Of a stretch of DNA of 47,507 bases, positions 16,893 to 24,335 are shown piece by piece. Made by a program: the position numbers and the translations under genes. The DNA lies in NCBI RefSeq assembly GCF_006539505.1, contig NZ_BJND01000070.1:1-47507 (forward strand), written 5' to 3'. Source of the DNA: Streptomyces spinoverrucosus. GTDB taxonomy: Bacteria; Actinomycetota; Actinomycetes; Streptomycetales; Streptomycetaceae. The notes below the pieces were generated by a model. It did no database searches. It worked only from the letters and a program-made list of their open reading frames with translations, and had not been told where the DNA came from. Position 1 is the first letter of the stretch. Each line of letters begins with the position of its first letter.

Positions 16893-18117
16893 GTCCCATG
16901 GCGCGAACATCGAGCTGGAGAACCTCAGCAAGCGGTATCCGGGCAACCCTCAGCCGGCCGTCGACAACGTCACGATGGAGATCAAGGCGGGCGAGACGGT
17001 CATCTTCGTCGGTCCGTCCGGGTGCGGTAAGTCGACGACGCTCAAGATGATCAACAGGTTGATCGAGCCGTCCAGTGGCCGCATCCGGATCAACGGTGAG
17101 GACGTGACCCATATTGATCCGGTCAAGCTGCGCCGCAAGGTCGGCTATGCGATCCAGGCGTCCGGCCTGTTCCCGCACATGACGGTCGCCCAGAACATCG
17201 CGCTCGTACCGAAGATGATCGGCTGGTCGGCATCGCGTGTTCGTGAGCGGGTCGAGGAGATGCTCGATCTCGTCGGGCTCGATCCTGGCGAGTTCCACGG
17301 CCGCTATCCGCGCCAGCTGTCCGGCGGGCAGCAGCAGCGGGTGGGCGTGGCACGGGCGCTGGCCGCCGATCCGCCGGTGCTGCTGATGGACGAGCCGTTC
17401 GGGGCGGTGGACCCGATCACGCGGGACCACCTCCAGGACGAGCTGATCCGGCTCCAGCGCGAGCTGCACAAGACGATCGTGTTCGTCACGCACGACTTCG
17501 ACGAGGCGATCAAGCTGGGTGATCGGATCGCGGTGCTGCGTGAGCGTTCGCACATCGCGCAGTTCGACACACCGGAGGCGATCCTCACCAACCCGGCGGA
17601 CGACTTCGTGTCCGGGTTCGTGGGCGCGGGGGCGGCGCTGAAGCGGCTGAACCTCAGCCGCGTACGGGATGTGGAGATCACCGACTATCCGACGGTGAGC
17701 GTGGACGACCCGCTGCAGACCATCTTCAACAGCCTCCGTGCCAGCGGTACCAACGAGATCCTGCTGCTGGACAAGCGGGGCCGCCCGTACAAGTGGCTCA
17801 GGCGGGGCGATCTGATGCGGGCCAAGGGTTCGCTTGCGCGGGCCGGGACCCTGGTCCACGACACGGTGACCCGGGACGCCACCCTGCGGGACGCGCTGGA
17901 GGCCGTCCTCACCGACAACACCGGGCGGGTGGCGGTGACCGGGCGGCGGGGCGAGTACACCGGCGTCGTCGACATGGAGACGCTGATGAACTCCGTGCAC
18001 GAGCTGCTGGAGGCCGACCGGCTGGACGCCATGGAACACCAGCACGAACTGGAGGAGACGAGGTCCGCCCTGACGCACGCGGAACAGGAGGGGCACGGAG
18101 GGGAGCCAAAGGCGTGA
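16885..18117 (+). CDS. Quaternary amine ABC transporter ATP-binding protein with CBS domains
   Basis: 410 residues. Walker A GPSGCGKST (43-51), Q-loop at about Gln91, signature LSGGQQQR (145-152), Walker B VLLMDE (165-170) and the H-loop in VFVTHDFDEA. From about 250 to 375 the C-terminal part looks like a CBS pair, which in OpuA-type transporters senses ionic strength and gates transport. GTG at 16885 overlaps the previous gene. The CBS region is less conserved than in OpuA, so osmotic gating is likely but not proven. Confidence 0.93.
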   Translation: MSESHGANIELENLSKRYPGNPQPAVDNVTMEIKAGETVIFVGPSGCGKSTTLKMINRLIEPSSGRIRINGEDVTHIDPVKLRRKVGYAIQASGLFPHMTVAQNIALVPKMIGWSASRVRERVEEMLDLVGLDPGEFHGRYPRQLSGGQQQRVGVARALAADPPVLLMDEPFGAVDPITRDHLQDELIRLQRELHKTIVFVTHDFDEAIKLGDRIAVLRERSHIAQFDTPEAILTNPADDFVSGFVGAGAALKRLNLSRVRDVEITDYPTVSVDDPLQTIFNSLRASGTNEILLLDKRGRPYKWLRRGDLMRAKGSLARAGTLVHDTVTRDATLRDALEAVLTDNTGRVAVTGRRGEYTGVVDMETLMNSVHELLEADRLDAMEHQHELEETRSALTHAEQEGHGGEPKA

Positions 18118-18974
18118 CCACCTCTTCGGAGCAGAACCGTCCCCCCGGCGAGCACGACGTCAGAGGCCATGCCTTCCGGGATGAGGGCGAGGTGCCCGCC
18201 GACCAGGAGCCGCCTCCCCCGCCGAGCCACATCGGGCCCCGCATCCGCTGGCAGAAGCTGACCTTCCTGCCGGCCTTCGTGGTGGCCGTGCTGCTGGCGA
18301 CCTGGCTGTGGTTCCGGCAGGCCGCCCTGGACACGATCTCCGAGAACGCGCTGTCGGGCGGCCGGGTGTCCCAGGCGCTGTGGCAGCACATCCAGCTGAC
18401 CGCGATCTCCACGTTCTTCGTGCTGATCATCGCGATCCCGCTGGGCATCCTGCTGACCCGCAGGACGTTCCGGAAGGTCACCCCGGTGGCGATGGCGTTC
18501 GCCAACATGGGGCAGGCGACCCCGGCGATCGGTCTGCTCGCGCTGCTGGTGATCTGGCTGGGCATCGGCCGCAGGTCGGCCCTGATCGGCATCATCATCT
18601 ACGCCATCCTGCCGGTGCTGTCGAACACGATCGCCGGTCTCAAGGGGAACGACCCGACGCTGCTGGAGGCGGCCCGGGGCATCGGCATGTCCCCTATGGG
18701 CGTGCTGACCCGCGTGGAGCTGCCGCTCGCGGTGCCGCTGATCCTCGCGGGCGTCCGTACGGCCCTGGTGCTGAACGTCGGTACGGCGACGCTGGCGACG
18801 TTCGGCGGTGGGGGCGGCCTGGGTTCGCTGATCACGACCGGTATCACCAGTCAGCGGATGCCCGTGCTGATCCTGGGCTCCATCCTCACCGTCGCCCTCG
18901 CCCTGCTGGTGGACTGGCTGGCCTCGCTGGCGGAGCTGCTGCTGCGGCCTCGGGGGCTGGAGGTGGGGACATGA
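18114..18974 (+). CDS. Glycine betaine/quaternary amine ABC transporter permease 2
   Basis: 286 residues. An N-terminal hydrophilic segment of about 45 residues (PADQEPPPPPSH) precedes six membrane helices. The EAA loop reads LLEAARGIGMSPMGVLTRVELPLAVP, close to that of permease 1, and FGGGGGLGSLI is typical of this family. GTG at 18114 overlaps the ATPase stop (GTGA), and the stop overlaps the next ATG. The long hydrophilic N-terminus is longer than in Firmicute OpuC permeases. Confidence 0.92.
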   Translation: MTTSSEQNRPPGEHDVRGHAFRDEGEVPADQEPPPPPSHIGPRIRWQKLTFLPAFVVAVLLATWLWFRQAALDTISENALSGGRVSQALWQHIQLTAISTFFVLIIAIPLGILLTRRTFRKVTPVAMAFANMGQATPAIGLLALLVIWLGIGRRSALIGIIIYAILPVLSNTIAGLKGNDPTLLEAARGIGMSPMGVLTRVELPLAVPLILAGVRTALVLNVGTATLATFGGGGGLGSLITTGITSQRMPVLILGSILTVALALLVDWLASLAELLLRPRGLEVGT

Positions 18975-19930
18975 GGCGGTTGCTGTGCCTGGCCGCGGCG
19001 CTGCTGCTGGCCTCCGGCTGCGGGCTGACCAGCGGTTCCCCGATGGTCGACGATGTGCGGCCCGGGTCGATCGGGCAGGGCGAGCCGCTGAAGGGCGCCG
19101 ATCTGACGGTCACCTCGAAGGAGTTCACCGAGCAGCTGATCCTGGGCGCGATCATGGGGATCGCATTCGAGGCGGCGGGCGCGAACGTCCTCGACCGGAC
19201 CGGCATCCAGGGGTCGGTGGGATCGCGCGAGGCGGTCAAGAGCGGGGAGGCGGACGCCGGGTACGAGTACACGGGCACGGCCTGGATCACGTACATGGGC
19301 AACAGCAAGCCCATCCCCGACCCGCGGCAGCAGTGGCAGGCGGTGCGCGAGGCGGACCTGAAGAACGGCGTGACCTGGCTGGAGCCGTCTGCGCTGAACA
19401 ACACCTACGCGCTGGCGATGAACCAGGCCAACTTCAAGAGGTACGGCACGAAGACCCTCTCGGACGTGGCCCGGCTCGCCAAGTCCGATCCCGGCGCCGT
19501 GACGCTGTGCGTGGAGGGCGAGTTCGCCAACCGGGAGGACGGACTGCCGGGAATGGAGCGGGCGTACGGCATGAACATCCCGCCGTCCCGGATCACCCAG
19601 ATGGACACCGGGATCATCTACACCCAGGTGGCGAAGGGTGGTTGCACCTACGGGGAGGTCTTCACCACCGACGGCCGCATCAAGTCCATGAACCTGGTGG
19701 TGATGGAGGACGACAGGAAGTTCTTCCCCAACTACAACGCGGCGCCCGTGATCAACACCAAGACCCTGAAGGAATGGCCCGCGATCCCGGAGGTCCTCGA
19801 CCCGATCACGCAGCGGCTGAACAACTCCGTGGCCCAGACCCTCAACGCGAAGGTGGACGTGGACGGCGAGGACCCGCATCAGGTGGCGCTGGACTGGCTG
19901 GTGCAGGAGGGGTTCGTTCGGGAGGGGTGA
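18971..19930 (+). CDS. Quaternary amine ABC transporter substrate-binding lipoprotein
   Basis: 319 residues. Signal peptide with lipobox LASGC, so Cys17 is lipidated and anchors the protein outside the membrane. The body is an OpuAC-type periplasmic binding protein: TVTSKEFTEQLILGAIMG, GSREAVKSGEADAGYEYTGT and NTYALAMNQANFKRYG are typical of osmoprotectant-binding proteins of the OpuCC/ProX class. ATG at 18971 overlaps the permease stop (ATGA). The GGAGGGG near its 3' end may have served as ribosome binding site for the next gene. Confidence 0.93.
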   Translation: MRRLLCLAAALLLASGCGLTSGSPMVDDVRPGSIGQGEPLKGADLTVTSKEFTEQLILGAIMGIAFEAAGANVLDRTGIQGSVGSREAVKSGEADAGYEYTGTAWITYMGNSKPIPDPRQQWQAVREADLKNGVTWLEPSALNNTYALAMNQANFKRYGTKTLSDVARLAKSDPGAVTLCVEGEFANREDGLPGMERAYGMNIPPSRITQMDTGIIYTQVAKGGCTYGEVFTTDGRIKSMNLVVMEDDRKFFPNYNAAPVINTKTLKEWPAIPEVLDPITQRLNNSVAQTLNAKVDVDGEDPHQVALDWLVQEGFVREG

Positions 19931-19956
19931 GGGACTGCTCGCGTTAGCCGCGGACC

Positions 19957-20010
19957 ATCACGCATACGAAGGGGGTGGGCGAGGCCCCGAAGGGAGCGGG
20001 CGTCGAGATG
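19957..20010 (-). other. Apparent micro-inverted segment at the 5' end of a regulator gene
   Basis: Read on the minus strand from 20010, this segment encodes HLDARSLRGLAHPLRMR, the hallmark first helix of the ArsR-like winged-helix family to which the adjacent plus-strand gene belongs. That gene lacks exactly this part. Joining the reverse complement of 19960-20010 to 20011 gives LAHPLRMRLLRALRQHG in frame. CATC (19956-19959) and GATG (20007-20010) form short inverted flanks. See findings. Confidence 0.7.
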
Positions 20011-20451
20011 TTGCTGCGCGCTCTGCGCCAGCACGGACCGGCCACCGCGTCGATGCTCGCCGAACGGCTCGGTGAGTCCAGCGGCGCCACCAGCTACCAC
20101 CTGCGGCAGCTCGCCGCACACGGCTTCGTCGAGGACGCGCCCGAGCGCGGCAAGGGACGGGAACGGTGGTGGCAGGCGGCCGACTCGGGGATCAGCTTCG
20201 ACTCGAGCGTTCTGGCCGACGCGGATGCGGCCACCCGGGGAGCCACCGACACCTTCCTGCACAACTGGTTGCCCGCGTGGGCACAGGCCACCGACATGAG
20301 CGACTTCACCCTACGACTCACCCCCGACCGGGCCCGTGAACTCATCGGCACGATGCACGAGTTGCTCCAGAGCTACCGGGACGAGGACGACTCGCCCGGA
20401 GCCGAGCGGGTCCGCGTTCACACGCACACCTTCCCCATCAGCACGCACTGA
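20008..20451 (+). CDS. ArsR-like winged-helix regulator, N-terminally truncated
   Basis: About 147 residues remain. The HTH core is well preserved (MLAERLGESSGATSYHLRQL, then GFVEDAPERGKGRERWW), followed by a C-terminal part ending VRVHTHTFP as in family members. Normal members start 20-30 residues earlier with a helix containing ALAHPLR; here the plus strand instead has unrelated residues after a GTG at 19975, and the missing helix is found on the opposite strand at 19960-20010. I place the start at ATG 20008, with AAGGGAG 11 bases upstream; GTG 19975 has no usable ribosome binding site. DNA binding may be impaired, and the gene may be a recent pseudogene. It follows the OpuC-type operon by 44-77 bases. 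Confidence 0.7.
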   Translation: MLLRALRQHGPATASMLAERLGESSGATSYHLRQLAAHGFVEDAPERGKGRERWWQAADSGISFDSSVLADADAATRGATDTFLHNWLPAWAQATDMSDFTLRLTPDRARELIGTMHELLQSYRDEDDSPGAERVRVHTHTFPISTH

Positions 20452-20462
20452 GAGAGGTCCCG

Positions 20463-20576
20463 ATGACTTACCCCGCCGTCCATCTCGCCCTGCACCACGC
20501 CCGTGCCGCAGACCTCCATGCCCGGCAAACGCGGCGAGCGTGCGTGCCAGGCGTCGCCGGGCAGGCGGGAATTTGA
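20463..20576 (+). CDS. Possible 37-residue protein coupled to the regulator
   Basis: ATG at 20463, 11 bases after the regulator stop, with GAGAGG 5 bases upstream. The product begins MTYPAVHLALHHARAADLH, an amphipathic, His-rich helix, and ends at TGA 20576. The later residues (QTRRACVPGVAG) look unlike a continued helix, while the +1 frame gives an Arg/Ala-rich helical stretch (ASVRARRRRAGG), so a frameshift may have shortened it. Function unknown. The ribosome binding site and tight spacing argue that it is or was translated. Confidence 0.45.
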   Translation: MTYPAVHLALHHARAADLHARQTRRACVPGVAGQAGI

Positions 20577-20585
20577 CGACAGGAC

Positions 20586-21377
20586 CTAGCAGGTCGGGAC
20601 CGAGCCCGTTCCCTTCTCCAGGGACACCAGGGACTGCACCGCGCCCTTCAGGGTCTTGACCGGGATCAGGCGGAGGCCCTTGGGGAGTTCCGACTTGGCG
20701 TCGGCGCACTCGGCGCTCGGGACCAGGAAGACCGTCGCGCCGTCGCGGTGGGCGGCCTGGGTCTTCAGGGCGACGCCGCCGACCGCGCCGACCGTGCCGT
20801 CGGCCTTGATGGTGCCCGTGCCGGCGATGGTGCGGCCGCCGGTGAGGTCGCCGCCACTGCCGTCGCCTTCGATTTTGTCGATGATGCCGAGCGAGAAGAG
20901 CAGACCGGCGCTGGGGCCGCCGACGTCGGCGAGTTCGAGGTCGACCTTGATGTCCTTGGTGTCGAGGCCCAGATAGCCGAGCGCGGCCTCGGTCGCCGCG
21001 TTCTGCGACTGGCGCATCTGGGCCTCGTTGTGCTGCTCGATCTCCTTGACGGTGTCGCCGCTCGGGTAGACCGCGTCGCGGGGCATGACCGCCTGGTCGG
21101 TACGCAACCAGCCGTCGATCACCTTGCCGAGCCAGACGCGGGTGTCCGGGCTGGTCGCCTCGATCGTCGTCATCCGCAGCTGCCCGCTGGTCTCACGGGT
21201 CGGCGCACCGGAGATCGTGATCACCGGCGTGCCCTGGTCCTCGCCGAGCACGTTCGCCGTCATCCCCGGCTGCGCCACCGAGAACGGCAACGGCGCGAAC
21301 ACGGCCGTGGCGATCAGACCGACGACGGGCAGTGCGCAGACGGCGAGGGCCTGGGGGCGTGTGAGACGAGAGAGCAC
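20586..21377 (-). CDS. Lon-like (S16) serine protease, membrane anchored, without PDZ domain
   Basis: 263 residues. One N-terminal membrane helix (about 10-30), then an extracytoplasmic segment and a Lon-type proteolytic domain. The catalytic dyad is visible as Ser156 in DVGGPSAGLLFSLG and Lys205 in GVALKTQAA. The family relative YlbL carries a PDZ domain before the protease domain; here there is no room for one, so this is the short form. GTG at 21377 has no clear ribosome binding site and may be leaderless. It converges with the regulator/small ORF pair. Confidence 0.88.
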   Translation of the reverse strand: MLSRLTRPQALAVCALPVVGLIATAVFAPLPFSVAQPGMTANVLGEDQGTPVITISGAPTRETSGQLRMTTIEATSPDTRVWLGKVIDGWLRTDQAVMPRDAVYPSGDTVKEIEQHNEAQMRQSQNAATEAALGYLGLDTKDIKVDLELADVGGPSAGLLFSLGIIDKIEGDGSGGDLTGGRTIAGTGTIKADGTVGAVGGVALKTQAAHRDGATVFLVPSAECADAKSELPKGLRLIPVKTLKGAVQSLVSLEKGTGSVPTC

Positions 21378-21389
21378 GAGGTCAATCTA
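21378..21389 (-). promoter_or_regulatory. Possible leaderless promoter for the Lon-like protease
   Basis: TAGATT (21384-21389) ends 6 bases before the GTG start, where a -10 box would place transcription start at or within a base or two of the start codon. No ribosome binding site is seen. No good -35 found. Confidence 0.35.
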
Positions 21390-21436
21390 ACGCGCGGAAG
21401 TGTTCGAACCATCGCCGGTCCGGATCACGCCTACGC

Positions 21437-22078
21437 TCAGCGCAGCGCCTCCGCCACCTCCCGGGCCGCGTCCACCACCCTCGGGCCGACCCGTTCCGGT
21501 ACCGCATCCGCCAGCATCACCACGCCCACGCTGCCCTCGACGCCGGTCACGCCGACCAGCGGGGCGGCGGCGCCGCACGCGCCGGCCTCCAGTTCGCCCT
21601 GGGTGAGGGTGTAGCCGGGGTCGTTGCCCGGACGCTGGCGGGCCGCAAGGATCGCCTTGCCGGCGGCGCCCCGGTCCAGGGGGTGACGGAAGCCGGCCCG
21701 GTAGGCCACGTGATAGTCCGTCCAGGTCGGCTCGACCACGGCGACGGCCAGCGCCTCCGCCCCGTCCACCAGCGTCAGATGCGCCGTCGCCCCGATATCC
21801 TCGGCCAGTGACCTGAGCGCCGGCAGCGCGGCCTCCCGTACCAGCGGATGCACCTGCCGTCCGAGCCCCAGCACACCCAGCCCGACCCGGGCCCGCCCGC
21901 CCAGGTCACGGCGTACCAGCGCATGCTGCTCCAGCGTGGCGAGCAGGCGGTATACGACGGTCCGGTTCACGCCGAGCTTGGTGGACAGCTCGGTGACGGT
22001 CAGCCCGTGGTCCGTGTCGGCCAGCAGCTTGAGGACCCTGAGTCCCCGGTCGAGCGTCTGAGAGGTCTCCGCGGTCAC
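21437..22078 (-). CDS. IclR family transcriptional regulator
   Basis: 213 residues: N-terminal winged HTH (TLDRGLRVLKLLADTDHG; VTELSTKLGVNRTVVYRLLATLE) and a C-terminal IclR effector domain, shorter than the usual 250-residue proteins. GTG at 22078 lies 8 bases after AAGGAG, which overlaps an upstream GTG at 22087; 22078 is therefore preferred. IclR proteins bind small acids and control catabolic genes. No divergent partner lies beside it: upstream is the 3' end of the helicase gene, so the target is not evident from context. Confidence 0.9.
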   Translation of the reverse strand: MTAETSQTLDRGLRVLKLLADTDHGLTVTELSTKLGVNRTVVYRLLATLEQHALVRRDLGGRARVGLGVLGLGRQVHPLVREAALPALRSLAEDIGATAHLTLVDGAEALAVAVVEPTWTDYHVAYRAGFRHPLDRGAAGKAILAARQRPGNDPGYTLTQGELEAGACGAAAPLVGVTGVEGSVGVVMLADAVPERVGPRVVDAAREVAEALR

Positions 22079-22404
22079 GACGCCCACTCCTTAAGTGGTG
22101 AGGTCGGCAGCCCCCGGCGGATGCGTCACCGAGTCCCGTCAGCGACGCGCTTCAGAGGCTGCCGATCGGCTGACGGCCCGGCCGGTGGTCCGGGCCCAGT
22201 CGCTTCACGGCTGCGCTCCGCGGCGGCGCTGCCACGGGGCGTGTGCGTAGCGGGACAGTAGCGAAGGGGGTTCGCTGAGCGGAAGGCTCCGTCCAGAATC
22301 CGGTCAGGGACCGGTATGGGGTACTCCGGTTTGCCCCGGTACGTACGGCGTGCAGCGCCCCGCAAGGGGCGCGGGACCGTATCGAGCAGCCACAGCGCCC
22401 AGCG
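22079..22404. other. Intergenic region between IclR gene and helicase gene
   Basis: A 326-base gap without a supportable gene. It must contain the IclR promoter (minus strand) and holds the helicase terminator at 22355-22372. No clear promoter hexamers. Confidence 0.5.
22355..22372 (-). terminator. Terminator hairpin after the helicase gene
   Basis: GCGCCCC (22355-22361) and GGGGCGC (22366-22372) form a perfect stem closed by a 4-base GCAA loop, 32 bases beyond the helicase stop. This compact GC hairpin is a common Streptomyces intergenic element. Confidence 0.65.
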
Positions 22405-24201
22405 TCACCGCATCCGGGTCGCCCACTCCTGCACCTTGGCGATCCGCTGCCGCAACTGCCCCGCCGTCGCCTCCGCGCTCGGCGGCCCACCGCACACCCG
22501 GCGCAGTTCGGTGTGGATGACACCGTGCGGCTTGCCGCTCTGGTGGACGTACGCACCGACCATGTTGTTGAGCTGCCGGCGCAGCTCCATCAGCTCCTTG
22601 TGGCTGACCACCGGCCGCCGCTCGGCGGGCAGTTCGAGCAGGTCGGCCTCGGTGTCCGGCTTCTTGCGGCTGTGCGCGATCTGCCGCGCCTGCCGCTTCT
22701 GGAGCAGCAACTGCACCTGGTCGGGTTCCAGCAGCCCGGGAATGCCGAGGTAGTCCTGCTCCTCCTCGCTGCCCGGGTGGGCCTGCATCCCGAACTCGGC
22801 GCCGTTGTACATGACCCGGTCGAAGACGGCGTCGGATTCGAGGGCCTCGAAGGGGAGCATGTCCTGCTCGCCGGTGTCCTCGTCCTTCTGCTGCTCCGCC
22901 TCCTTGAGGAGCTTGTCCTCCTCGGCGTAGGGGTCCTCCTCGCCGTCCTTCTTCGGCTTGTCGAGCACGTGGTCGCGCTCGCGCTCCATCTCGTTGGCGA
23001 AGGAGAGCAGGTCGGGGACGGTGGGGAGGAAGACGGACGCGGTCTCGCCGCGCCGCCGGGATCGTACGAAACGCCCGACGGCCTGCGCGAAGAAGAGGGG
23101 CGTGGAGATGGTGGTGGCGTACACCCCGACCGCGAGCCGCGGTACGTCGACGCCCTCGGACACCATCCGCACCGCGACCATCCACCGGTCGGTGTTGTTG
23201 CTGAACTCGTCGATCCGGTCGGAGGCGCCGGAGTCGTCGGACAGTACGAGGGTCGCCTTGTTGCCCGTGATGTCCCGGATGAGCTTGGCGTATGCCCGCG
23301 CCGAGTCCTGGTCGGAGGCGATGACGAGGGCGCCGGCGTCCGGGATCGCCTTCCTGACCTCGGTCAGCCGCTGGTCGGCGGCGCGCAGCACGGCCGGCAT
23401 CCAGTCACCGCGCGGATCGAGCGCGGTCCGCCAGGCCTGGCTGATCGCGTCCTTGGTCATCGGCTCGCCGAGCCGCGCCTCGATCTCGTCACCGGCCTTG
23501 GTGCGCCAGCGCATGTTGCCGCTGTAGGAGAGGAAGATGACGGGCCGCACGACGCCGTCCGCGAGGGCGGAGCCGTAGCCGTAGGTGTAGTCGGCGGCGG
23601 ACCGCCGGATGCCGTCGGCGCCCTCCTCGTACGTGACGAAGGGGATGGGGTTGGTGTCGGACCGGAAGGGCGTACCCGTCAGGGCCAGCCGCCGGGTCGC
23701 GGGCTCGAAGGCCTCCAGACAGGCCTCGCCCCAGGACTTGGAGTCACCGGCGTGGTGGATCTCGTCGAGGATGACGAGGGTCTTGCGCTGCTCGACGCGG
23801 TTGCGGTGCAGCATGGGCCGCACGCCGACGCCCGCGTACGTCACCGCGACGCCGTGGTACTCCTTGCCGAGCGGCCCGGCGCTGTACTCGGGGTCGAGTT
23901 TGATCCCTATGCGGGCCGCGGCCTCCGCCCACTGCTTCTTCAGATGCTCGGTCGGCGCGACCACGGTGACCTGCTGCACGACGTGGTGGTGCAGCAGCCA
24001 GGACGCCAGCGTCAGCGCGAAGGTCGTCTTGCCGGCGCCGGGGGTGGCGACCGCCAGGAAGTCACGCGGCTGCTCCTGGATGTACTTCTCCATCGCACCC
24101 TGCTGCCAGGCACGCAGCTTGCTGGCGGTACCCCAGGGGGCGCGGCCGGGGAAGGCGGGCGAGAGGTGATGGGAGGAGGAGGAAGCGGCGGTGGTAGTCA
24201 C
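22405..24201 (-). CDS. DEAD/DEAH-box helicase (SF2)
   Basis: 598 residues. Motif I is ATPGAGKTT (about 52-60), motif II is DEIHH (a DEAH variant), motif III TGTPFRSD, and motif VI AVGRFVRSRRRGE. The middle of the C-terminal half (about 400-450) is a highly charged acidic/basic insert (KPKKDGEEDPYAEEDKLLKE). The order matches SSL2/XPB-like or type I restriction-R-like SF2 ATPases that act on DNA or RNA ends. GTG at 24201 follows GGAG. It stands alone without nuclease or methylase neighbours, so a restriction role is unlikely. Substrate unknown. Confidence 0.9.
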   Translation of the reverse strand: MTTTAASSSSHHLSPAFPGRAPWGTASKLRAWQQGAMEKYIQEQPRDFLAVATPGAGKTTFALTLASWLLHHHVVQQVTVVAPTEHLKKQWAEAAARIGIKLDPEYSAGPLGKEYHGVAVTYAGVGVRPMLHRNRVEQRKTLVILDEIHHAGDSKSWGEACLEAFEPATRRLALTGTPFRSDTNPIPFVTYEEGADGIRRSAADYTYGYGSALADGVVRPVIFLSYSGNMRWRTKAGDEIEARLGEPMTKDAISQAWRTALDPRGDWMPAVLRAADQRLTEVRKAIPDAGALVIASDQDSARAYAKLIRDITGNKATLVLSDDSGASDRIDEFSNNTDRWMVAVRMVSEGVDVPRLAVGVYATTISTPLFFAQAVGRFVRSRRRGETASVFLPTVPDLLSFANEMERERDHVLDKPKKDGEEDPYAEEDKLLKEAEQQKDEDTGEQDMLPFEALESDAVFDRVMYNGAEFGMQAHPGSEEEQDYLGIPGLLEPDQVQLLLQKRQARQIAHSRKKPDTEADLLELPAERRPVVSHKELMELRRQLNNMVGAYVHQSGKPHGVIHTELRRVCGGPPSAEATAGQLRQRIAKVQEWATRMR

Positions 24202-24335
24202 GGTCTCCGTGGGGGGTCGGGCGGCTCGGCTGGGTATGACAACCGGGCCACCCTACCGGCGGCCACCTCCCGCCAAGGGGCGAACTACCCCGGGTCGCCC
24301 GTGGGTGGGATCGACGTCACAACTCACCGCTTCCG

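Noticed and set aside
19956..20010. Reading CATC/GATG flanks as recombinase sites of a phase switch
   Set aside because: The flanks are only 4 bp and a clean flip leaves a 4-base mismatch in frame and no ordinary start codon; no invertase gene is in the window. Kept only as a possible scar.
22405..24201. The SF2 helicase as part of a restriction or phage-defence system
   Set aside because: No methylase, nuclease or other defence gene adjoins; neighbours are an IclR regulator and an MFS exporter.
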